Assembly: GCA_016927475.1 (NCBI GenBank)
Contig: JAFGMO010000104.1
Coordinates: 1-38,715 of the forward strand
From: Candidatus Aminicenantota bacterium
GTDB taxonomy: Bacteria; Acidobacteriota; Aminicenantia; Aminicenantales; Aminicenantaceae
Reading direction: 5' to 3'
Length of the DNA: 38,715 nt
Shown here piece by piece: positions 33,075-38,715 of the stretch (its first letter is position 1; each line of letters starts with the position of its first letter). The notes below the pieces were generated by a model, which worked only from the letters and a program-made list of their open reading frames with translations, was not told the DNA's origin and did no database searches. The translations under genes and the position numbers were made by a program.

Positions 33075-35144
33075 TTATTCGGGACTTCCGGCATTACGGT
33101 TCTGGAAGACGCATACTTTATACAGGGCAGAAACGGCAATATCCAGATCCTGGGAAAAACGATAATATATCTGGAATCTGGCATTTTTTGAAGGCGCCTC
33201 TTTAAGTGAAATCCATCCTTCCTGCAGGTCGCAGCAATATTCATTCTTATCCAGAATACGCTCACCTATCCTGATAAAGGGAATTTCATGAATATTCTTG
33301 CCGATAAAAAACAATTTTTTCCGGCCATCTGCCTCATTTGTCTGGATTCGGTCAAGGATGTAATCTTCATCAAAATCGCCCAGGGTTATCTGTTGCCCAA
33401 AAAATTGTTCTCCCTTTTCTGTATACTCATAAGTGAATCTATCCGATAGTTTCCCGTTTTTGTTTTCAAAAATTCCCAGAGTAGAAAAAATCCCGCAGCC
33501 GACAAGATCAAGATCCCCATCCGCATCAACATCTCCCCATTGCACTGCGGATGGTTCCTTATATAAATCACACTCCCAGAAGGGTTCCTTGGACAGCGTT
33601 CCATTTTTATTGTCGAAAAGGTAATAACATCCCCCTTTTCCGAAATCTTTCCCCGGGGCGGCAACGGCCAACTCCTGAAATCCATCATTGTCCAGGTCGC
33701 CAAAAGCCATCTGCCGGGCACCAATGATGCTGTTCGTTTGCCATGACGGTGTGGTTTCCAATCTTCCATTGTCGTTCACAAAAAGGGAAATTCCATACCC
33801 TTTACCGGAAATCGCCAGATCAAGATCTCCGTCATTATCGATATCAACAGCAGAGACATCGTTGATCAGGTAGATTGAATCGGATTCCCAATAAGGGTTA
33901 GCGGCAAATTGTCCATTGTCATTCCTAAATATGACCGTTTTTTGAAATTTTTTATCCTCTTTTTTAATGGCATTACACCCTTGCCCGAATACCAAATCCA
34001 TATCACCGTCACCATCGAAATCACCACCGGTGCAGGAAAAACCATTGGCTGCCGGTGATTCCCACTGCGGGTTTCGTTTAAAATTCATGTCATTAAAAAA
34101 CACACAGTGATTTCCAGGTTTAAACCCCAGCTGCCTTTGACCAAGGTGAGATACCACCAGATCCGGAAATTCATTAGCATCAAGATCTGCGACAAAAATA
34201 TTTCCAGCTGGAATACTATATCTGGATTGCCAATAGGAATTTTGAGAGTATTTTCCGTAATGATTATAAAATATACTGACCGGCTGCGGAGCGATGTCCA
34301 GACCGTTTGAAATGATCAGATCCTTCCATCCGTCCAGGTTGACATCTTCCATCAAAATACCTGTGGCAAACAGACCATAATTTATGGACCAGTCCGGTTG
34401 TGCCGGAAAATCGATTTTATGTTGTATTTTGTGTTTTTTCCGGTCAACGGCATTCTTGATCAGCTGACACATCTGATCCCGGTAATAGCGGCTGCGTACT
34501 GTGGTAATGATACTTCCATCTGCGAGAGGAGGTGCCATGTTTTTAAATTCACGCTTTTGAGGATTGATGATCTCATACTTAATATAATCTGCTCCGGCTT
34601 TCTGATAGGCCTCTTCATGGTCTATGTGGCCGATCACTATTTTATCTTTGATAATGCCGGCCGCAGCCAGCACCTGGAGCCCTCGGCACCATGAGGCAAT
34701 GACAAGGTTATGATGCAAGGCCGATTGGACGATGTTATGTACCGAGGGATTGTTGATCAGGTTTTCATAGAAGTTACCCGGACCTACCATCAGAACATCA
34801 TAATTTTTTATAGGCACATCATCTCCCAACCTCCTATCCGGTTTCAGCGGTTTTTTTCCAAAAAAGCTTCCAGCATACTTGCAGGGAGATATGGAATCAG
34901 AGACGGAAATGATGTCGATTTCCCAACCGAATCGTTTAAACTGATTAAAAATGCTTTCTATTATCCTGCCCCGTTCAGAATCAACAAGGGAAACATTCAG
35001 GCTTCCACCGTATATATTGTCTGTCAAAACAAGAACTTTAACGCTGGAACCCTCATTTGAACTTTGTTCGTTTAAGGCATGTGTGATGGATCCCAAGATA
35101 AGAAAGAGTAAAGCGAAAAATACAATCGAACATTTGATCTTCAT
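33075..35144 (-). CDS. exported DJ-1/PfpI-like domain fused to a seven-repeat FG-GAP/VCBS propeller
   Basis: The 689-residue protein has a signal peptide (about 1-23), then a class I glutamine amidotransferase/DJ-1-like domain (about 35-225). Cys153 sits on a nucleophile elbow (VIASWCRGLQVLAAAG) and a conserved His follows in GHIDHEEAY. From about 245 come seven FG-GAP units, each with an Asp-rich Ca2+-binding loop, for example DVNLDGWKDL, DFDGDGDMDL, DIDNDGDLDL, DVDADGDLDL. Seven repeats would close one propeller like that of integrin alpha. A C-terminal beta region (about 620-689) ends the protein. AGGGAG precedes the start. Enzymatic activity is unproven. Surface or periplasmic location is inferred. 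Confidence 0.82.
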   Translation of the reverse strand: MKIKCSIVFFALLFLILGSITHALNEQSSNEGSSVKVLVLTDNIYGGSLNVSLVDSERGRIIESIFNQFKRFGWEIDIISVSDSISPCKYAGSFFGKKPLKPDRRLGDDVPIKNYDVLMVGPGNFYENLINNPSVHNIVQSALHHNLVIASWCRGLQVLAAAGIIKDKIVIGHIDHEEAYQKAGADYIKYEIINPQKREFKNMAPPLADGSIITTVRSRYYRDQMCQLIKNAVDRKKHKIQHKIDFPAQPDWSINYGLFATGILMEDVNLDGWKDLIISNGLDIAPQPVSIFYNHYGKYSQNSYWQSRYSIPAGNIFVADLDANEFPDLVVSHLGQRQLGFKPGNHCVFFNDMNFKRNPQWESPAANGFSCTGGDFDGDGDMDLVFGQGCNAIKKEDKKFQKTVIFRNDNGQFAANPYWESDSIYLINDVSAVDIDNDGDLDLAISGKGYGISLFVNDNGRLETTPSWQTNSIIGARQMAFGDLDNDGFQELAVAAPGKDFGKGGCYYLFDNKNGTLSKEPFWECDLYKEPSAVQWGDVDADGDLDLVGCGIFSTLGIFENKNGKLSDRFTYEYTEKGEQFFGQQITLGDFDEDYILDRIQTNEADGRKKLFFIGKNIHEIPFIRIGERILDKNEYCCDLQEGWISLKEAPSKNARFQIYYRFSQDLDIAVSALYKVCVFQNRNAGSPE

Positions 35145-35362
35145 TTTTAAGCTCCCTAAAATAATTTATGCCAACCCATCATTTAATACTACGTCAAACA
35201 TAATCATAAGTTTTTTTCCCGGACGTAACGGATGCAATGAATGTCTTCCAAGCGGTGGTTATACTGATCACTTTGTCACAATCCAGACTGAAGGGCGCTG
35301 AAATCATGATAACGGGACTGAAAGGCAAAAACAGGCAAATGATTAAAATAAAGGGGAGGTAG

Positions 35363-35411
35363 TGGTGGAGCTGATGGGGATCGAACCCACGACCTCTTGA
35401 CTGCCAGTCAA
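35363..35411 (-). tRNA. 3' half of tRNA-Ala(GGC), probable attachment site
   Basis: Read on the minus strand, 35411 to 35363 is nucleotides 28-76 of a tRNA. It comprises the anticodon arm (TTGA, loop CTGGCAG with anticodon GGC, TCAAG), variable loop AGGTC, T arm GTGGG-TTCGATC-CCCAT, acceptor strand CAGCTCC, discriminator A and CCA. It closely resembles bacterial tRNA-Ala(GGC). The sequence before nucleotide 28 has no D arm or GGAGCTG acceptor strand, and position 27 would not pair with 43. It is therefore a fragment, as left at one end of an element integrated in a tRNA 3' half. Confidence 0.85.
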
Positions 35412-35570
35412 CTAATCATGCATGTTGAAATATCTTCTAAGTATAAATTTTTAAAAGATTTAAGCGCGGTCCATTTTTTGGTAGATTTACAGAAATGACG
35501 ACTTTATGACGGGTTTTATCTGAAAAATTGTCTATTAAGTAAAAATTCCCATTAAGAATATTCAAAATTT

Positions 35571-36029
35571 TTACTGCTTTTCTTTCTTAGTATCCTTTTC
35601 TTTGTTCTTGTTCCTAGATAAAGTTCTTAGAAAAAGTGGAATTGTTAAAGGAGGAATATTCATTCTTGCCGTTATATTAAATACGAATTCCCTAAAGAAT
35701 GGCCAGGAATTAACTGGAAGATTTATCTCTTTAAATGTATTAAAAAATTCTTCATCAAATCCCTCTTTAATCTTATAAACTAGACAGAATTCAGATTCAA
35801 TGTTAATAACTTTTTTTCTTTTTTCAGTACTATTTCCAATCAAAGTATATTTATGAAATATTTTTACTATATTCTCTTCAAGTTCTTCATAACGTGCTTC
35901 ATTTTTAATCCTTATTTTCGTTCTTGCAAAAATATCTTCTCTTTCTACAAAACTCTTACTATTTATTAGATAAATATCAATTAATTCTAATCCATTTATT
36001 ATTTTGCGATATTTTTCTTTTGAGATCAT
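35571..36029 (-). CDS. SecB-like chaperone (TAC module)
   Basis: The C-terminal part carries the SecB signature in the form WPFFREFVFNITARMN, directly followed by IPPLTIPLFLR; in SecB proteins this is the helix and Pro-rich segment after the beta core. The N-terminal part has alternating strands (IDIYLINSKSFV, FARTKIRIK, INIESEFCLVYKI) that fit the SecB fold, with a charged tail. I chose the ATG at 36029 (152 residues, near E. coli SecB length), because AGAGGAAAAAAGG precedes it; an ATG at 36050 has no ribosome site. It lies last in an operon with HicA- and HicB-like genes. SecB-like proteins in this position, as in the M. tuberculosis Rv1955-Rv1957 locus, protect and stabilise the antitoxin. 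A general export role is unlikely. Confidence 0.75.
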   Translation of the reverse strand: MISKEKYRKIINGLELIDIYLINSKSFVEREDIFARTKIRIKNEARYEELEENIVKIFHKYTLIGNSTEKRKKVINIESEFCLVYKIKEGFDEEFFNTFKEINLPVNSWPFFREFVFNITARMNIPPLTIPLFLRTLSRNKNKEKDTKKEKQ

Positions 36030-36065
36030 TTTCCTTTTTTCCTCTACCATTTGAAAAATATTAAT

Positions 36066-36566
36066 TTATGCGATGTGATTAATTAGACTATAATCAATTT
36101 TATTTTCTCTACCTTCTCTTTCAATATAGAAATCGAAATCAGCCTTTTGCCACATTTTTTGATAGGAAAATTTAATTAATGTTTCACACTCTGTTAGAGT
36201 GGAATTTCTTGCTAAAAGCATAATTACATACTGATTTAAGCTAACTCCATTTTTTCTGGCTTGATTAGCCAAAGATTTATGTAATAGTTTTGGAGCTCGT
36301 ACTAAGAATTTCCCACTGAACTCGCCTTCTTCATCGGTTTCAGGCTCTTGAATTTCAATTTCTTTATCTAAATGTTCTCTAAAAAGTTCTTCTTTGATAA
36401 TATCAAGATTTTCTAAAGCCTCTTCCCTTGTTTCTCCATCCCCTCTAAATGCATATTTTCCCAATTGGGGAATATAAGCAACGAATCCCCCTCCTTCCTT
36501 TTTAGGAATTGGATCTATTTTGATTGTATATTCTAACTTCAGGTAATAATTTAAATCATGTCTCAT
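36066..36566 (-). CDS. hicB: HicB-family antitoxin with C-terminal extension
   Basis: The 166-residue protein has the degenerate RNase H-like HicB domain (about 11-60: GGGFVAYIPQLGKYAFRGDG, then ETREEALENL) and a ribbon-helix-helix domain (about 83-120: KFLVRAPKLLHKSLANQARK, then NGVSLNQYVIMLLA). The latter should bind the operon operator. After it comes an unusual tail of about 46 residues (121-166) with aromatic and hydrophobic patches (IKFSYQKMWQKADFDFYIER). With a SecB-like gene next door, this tail is a candidate chaperone-addiction domain. GGAGG precedes the ATG. It lies 33 bp after the toxin gene and 36 bp before the chaperone start. Confidence 0.85.
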   Translation of the reverse strand: MRHDLNYYLKLEYTIKIDPIPKKEGGGFVAYIPQLGKYAFRGDGETREEALENLDIIKEELFREHLDKEIEIQEPETDEEGEFSGKFLVRAPKLLHKSLANQARKNGVSLNQYVIMLLARNSTLTECETLIKFSYQKMWQKADFDFYIEREGRENKIDYSLINHIA

Positions 36567-36599
36567 TTTACCAAACCTCCGCCTCTTATCTTATACCTA

Positions 36600-36914
36600 T
36601 CAATATCTGTCTTTTGGAAAATTAGATATCAAATCAATAGCTTCTATAATGTTTTTTACCCATATTTTTTTTACTTTTCTTCCTTTAATCACAGGTATTG
36701 TAATAACACCTAATCGGCCAAATTCACAAAATTCTGGATATTTCTTACATATCATTTCTAATCTATGATCATAAATTGTATAATGACTTCCTCTTCTTGG
36801 CTTTTCAAAACGATCAAAAAAATTTTCTGCTACAATTTTTACATCATTAAAAGATACCTCAACCGGAATATTTTCTTTCCATCCATTAATAATTTTCTCA
36901 CATCTTCTCGTCAT
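36600..36914 (-). CDS. hicA: HicA-like mRNA interferase toxin, enlarged
   Basis: HicA toxins are small dsRNA-binding-fold RNases that cut mRNA and tmRNA. Here residues 40-50 (RRGSHYTIYDH) carry the GSH motif with candidate catalytic His44. Residues 70-95 (VITIPVIKGRKVKKIWVKNI) match the second half of the fold. At 104 residues it is longer than usual (about 60-80): it has an N-terminal extension (1-18) and an insert of about 20 residues between the two halves (about 49-68, with two Cys). It is first in the operon, ahead of hicB, the common HicA-HicB order. The ribosome site is weak, as suits a toxin. Confidence 0.75.
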   Translation of the reverse strand: MTRRCEKIINGWKENIPVEVSFNDVKIVAENFFDRFEKPRRGSHYTIYDHRLEMICKKYPEFCEFGRLGVITIPVIKGRKVKKIWVKNIIEAIDLISNFPKDRY

Positions 36915-36915
36915 G

Positions 36916-36955
36916 TATCATATCCAAATGATATCATATGTAATATCATTGTCAA
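36916..36955 (-). promoter_or_regulatory. promoter and operator of the hicA-hicB-secB-like operon
   Basis: On the minus strand TTGACA (36955-36950), 16 bp, then TATCAT (36933-36928). The -10 is embedded in the palindrome ATGATATCAT (36928-36937). TATCAT occurs three times on the plus strand (36916, 36932, 36944). This layout suits autorepression by the ribbon-helix-helix antitoxin. The AT-rich gap from 36956 to 37094 shows nothing else. Confidence 0.65.
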
Positions 36956-37094
36956 GTAACTATGTATACAAAATTATATTCGATATAATTTCAATGTCTT
37001 ATGGTTATATATTTTTTGAAAAAACAATATTACCCTTTTGCCTATTCACTTAACCTTTGGTTATTAATTAAGAAGTTATTATATACATCTACTA

Positions 37095-38177
37095 TCAGTT
37101 TAACAAGAATTCATTTTTTGGAAAATTGTAAAAGATATCACTAGAACATGAATCATTAATATTCGAGGAATAATTATAATGCTCTCCAATTTTTCTAATC
37201 GCTTTATACATAGTCTCTCTTGAAGGATGACAATAACGGAGTGTCATTTCTACCTTGCTGTGCCCGAGAATTTTGCCAGCCGTAACAATATCAATTCCAA
37301 GCTCATTTACCATTTTTGTCGCAACAGTATGACGCAAGCAGTAAGGACTTGCATCTTTTATTCCGATTTTGCTACATGCTCTATTGAAACTCAATCTCAT
37401 AGATTTAATTGGAGCTTTAGTCTCTGAATTGAAAAATATGTATTCATTTTCTCTTTCAGTCTTCTTAAATAGCTCAAAAAGCCTATCATTCATAGGGACT
37501 TTTCGAGAACGTCCCGTTTTTGAATCTCTTATAAGAATATATCCGGATTCTGATTTAATATCATTCCATTTCAATGAAAGTATCTCTGAAGGGCGCATTC
37601 CGGTATTTAAGGCAATAACAACAAATGGGTGTAGAAATTTGCTTTCACTATTTTCAACAGTAATCATCAACCGTTCAATTTCTTCATCATTTAGAATCCT
37701 TCTTTCCTTTGGTTTTTCTTGGAACATCTTGATCTTTCTCGCTGGACTTTTATCTAACAATCCCCAATCCTGGGCCTTAGTGAACATATGTTTCAAACAA
37801 GCTATTTCCCTATTTACTGTTGCGTTTGATACTTCTTTAACTCGCTTCATTTGATATTTTTCTATGAATTCATGAGTAATTGAACTAAGAGTTTTTCCCC
37901 TAAACCAGGATTTTAGTCTAGCAATATGGAAAGCATCCGTTTCGTAACTTTTCTTTTTTTGGGAATGTTGATCAAAATATTGATCTGCAAATTCTTCAAA
38001 CAAAACATATTTTCTCTGTTTCGGAAAATTATACTTATTTCTTAGTATATCAGCTTTTATTGCTGCTGCGGCCGCTTCTGCCTGACGTTTTGAATCTCCA
38101 ATTACTCGTCTAATCCTTCGGCCATGTAAAGTAAAATCTACCATCCATTTTCCGGTTTTATTCCTTGATATTTTCAT
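37095..38177 (-). CDS. tyrosine recombinase (phage-type integrase)
   Basis: The 360-residue protein has an N-terminal arm-binding-like domain (1-50: KTGKWMVDFTLHGRRIRR), a SAM-like core-binding domain (about 55-150) and a catalytic domain (about 160-330). Visible catalytic residues are Arg195 (NTGMRPSEIL), Lys220 (DSKTGRSRKVP), Arg282 (in YCLRHT), His306 (LGHSKVEMTL) and Tyr315 (RYCH). The position three before Arg282, normally His, is Tyr279. AAGGAAGGG precedes the start. It should recombine at the tRNA-Ala 3' half. The repeat array just upstream may be its arm sites. Confidence 0.92.
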   Translation of the reverse strand: MKISRNKTGKWMVDFTLHGRRIRRVIGDSKRQAEAAAAAIKADILRNKYNFPKQRKYVLFEEFADQYFDQHSQKKKSYETDAFHIARLKSWFRGKTLSSITHEFIEKYQMKRVKEVSNATVNREIACLKHMFTKAQDWGLLDKSPARKIKMFQEKPKERRILNDEEIERLMITVENSESKFLHPFVVIALNTGMRPSEILSLKWNDIKSESGYILIRDSKTGRSRKVPMNDRLFELFKKTERENEYIFFNSETKAPIKSMRLSFNRACSKIGIKDASPYCLRHTVATKMVNELGIDIVTAGKILGHSKVEMTLRYCHPSRETMYKAIRKIGEHYNYSSNINDSCSSDIFYNFPKNEFLLN

Positions 38178-38210
38178 CGTCCCTTCCTTATATGAAATAT
38201 TGAAGAATTC

Positions 38211-38538
38211 TTTTTATGGTGTCCCGAAATTCGGGATATTGCTGATTTGATCCCTTTTTTATGGTGTAACAAAATTCCGGGTTAATCATAATAAATACCT
38301 TTTATCGTGTGACAAAATTACGGTTAATCATGAATAGATTTCTTTTTTATCGTGTGTATAAATTCCGGGTTGCAAGGGATATTATCAATCCCTTTGGTTA
38401 ATTTTGTTGGATCATTCAATGATACCTTAGCCCAATTTTTGGTTTTTTTCGGTTTTTTTAACCAAAAAAATGTCATTTTTTCTAGATCATATTTAATCTT
38501 TCCCCCCTTTTTATGGACTGTAAAAATTCCGGACTTAA
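38211..38538. repeat. iteron-like array upstream of the integrase
   Basis: Five imperfect copies of TTTTTATSGTGT-N3-AAAATTCCGGGTT begin near 38211, 38256, 38300, 38344 and 38508. The ATGGT/ATCGT core of the first four is spaced 45, 43 and 45 bp. The second and third also share TTAATCAT. The first contains a perfect dyad TCCCGAAATTCGGGA (38222-38236). The 538 bp from 38178 to the window end contain no supported gene. They also hold a small hairpin CCTGTA-TTT-TACAGG near 38591. Candidate roles are integrase or excisionase binding sites, a replication origin, or operators. Confidence 0.7.
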
Positions 38539-38715
38539 CATCCTATTAAATATTCTCTAGTTTTTACTATTGCCCTGTATTTATCCTGTATTTTACAGGA
38601 AACCTTTTTCTTTAAAACATAAAAAATCGAGACTGTTCAAAGCCTGTAACCAATTGAATATAAACAGGTTATAAATGCTTTTTTTGGAACTTACCCCCAT
38701 TTTGAGGCTAAAAAC

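Larger units (their letters stand above)
35411..38715. mobile_element. integrative element in tRNA-Ala (one end; continues beyond the window)
   Basis: From the tRNA fragment onward the DNA becomes visibly AT-rich, with Lys/Ile/Asn-rich proteins unlike the rest of the window. It contains a three-gene toxin-antitoxin-chaperone-like operon, a tyrosine integrase and a repeat array. The tRNA 5' half is missing here, so the intact tRNA-Ala and the other att copy should be past 38715. The size of the element is unknown. 35412-35570 holds no gene. Confidence 0.75.

Noticed and set aside
35363..35411. Complete tRNA gene
   Set aside because: No acceptor 5' strand or D arm lies before nucleotide 28; it is a 3' half only.
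38211..38538. CRISPR array
   Set aside because: Repeats are too imperfect and too few, with a long gap before the fifth copy, and no cas genes are present.

Overview
What it is: a bacterial chromosome segment of moderate GC, densely packed with genes from about 0.1 to 35.1 kb. The cell is probably Gram-negative: it encodes a Skp/OmpH-type periplasmic chaperone, a lipoprotein, a Tat-exported protein, FtsEX and a RodZ-like protein. The mix of an NtrY/NtrX pair, a full tricorn-type protease, a TylF-type methyltransferase, a DUF6677-like membrane protein and a DUF3795 protein makes me lean towards Acidobacteriota or Candidatus Aminicenantota. That placement is inference, since no rRNA or marker gene is present. 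|| Layout: 0.1-2.3 kb is a tightly overlapping operon of two small membrane proteins, ftsE and ftsX. Endonuclease V (nfi) lies convergent to it. 3.0-7.4 kb holds a RodZ-like gene behind a strong promoter, then an NtrY-like kinase and an NtrX-like regulator whose AAA+ domain has lost key residues. A 264-bp inverted-repeat element begins at the ntrX stop codon. mgtE, recO and a convergent UbiA-type gene (decaprenyl-phosphate phosphoribosyltransferase-like) follow. 10.9-14.4 kb is an NtrB/NtrC-type pair. Directly after it come two DNA dyads and a textbook sigma-54 promoter, which drives a small unknown protein and glutamate dehydrogenase. 16.2-19.1 kb has a TylF-like methyltransferase flanked by two similar palindromes, then a membrane-anchored sulfatase-fold enzyme. 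19.1-21.8 kb (minus strand) carries an aminotransferase class IV protein, a SAM methyltransferase, a small membrane protein and an ECF sigma factor. 22-28.6 kb includes two GGDEF proteins, a DUF1648 protein, a Tat-exported DUF3795 protein, an ABC-2 exporter and a coiled-coil lipoprotein. 28.9-35.1 kb has skp, a tricorn protease and a DJ-1/PfpI-like domain fused to a seven-repeat FG-GAP propeller. || The standout region is 35.36 kb to the window end. The 3' half of a tRNA-Ala(GGC), nucleotides 28-76 including CCA, sits alone at 35363-35411, where DNA turns abruptly AT-rich. Beyond it lie an operon read as HicA-like toxin, HicB-like antitoxin with a C-terminal extension and SecB-like chaperone, then a tyrosine integrase and an array of about 45-bp spaced repeats. 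I interpret this as one end of an integrative element in a tRNA-Ala gene carrying a toxin-antitoxin-chaperone (TAC) module built on HicAB. The other end and the intact tRNA should lie beyond base 38715. || How the genes work together: the NtrBC-like pair, the dyads and the sigma-54 promoter form a likely self-contained circuit for glutamate dehydrogenase. The integrative element is a likely self-stabilising unit, with the TAC module acting as an addiction or defence cassette.
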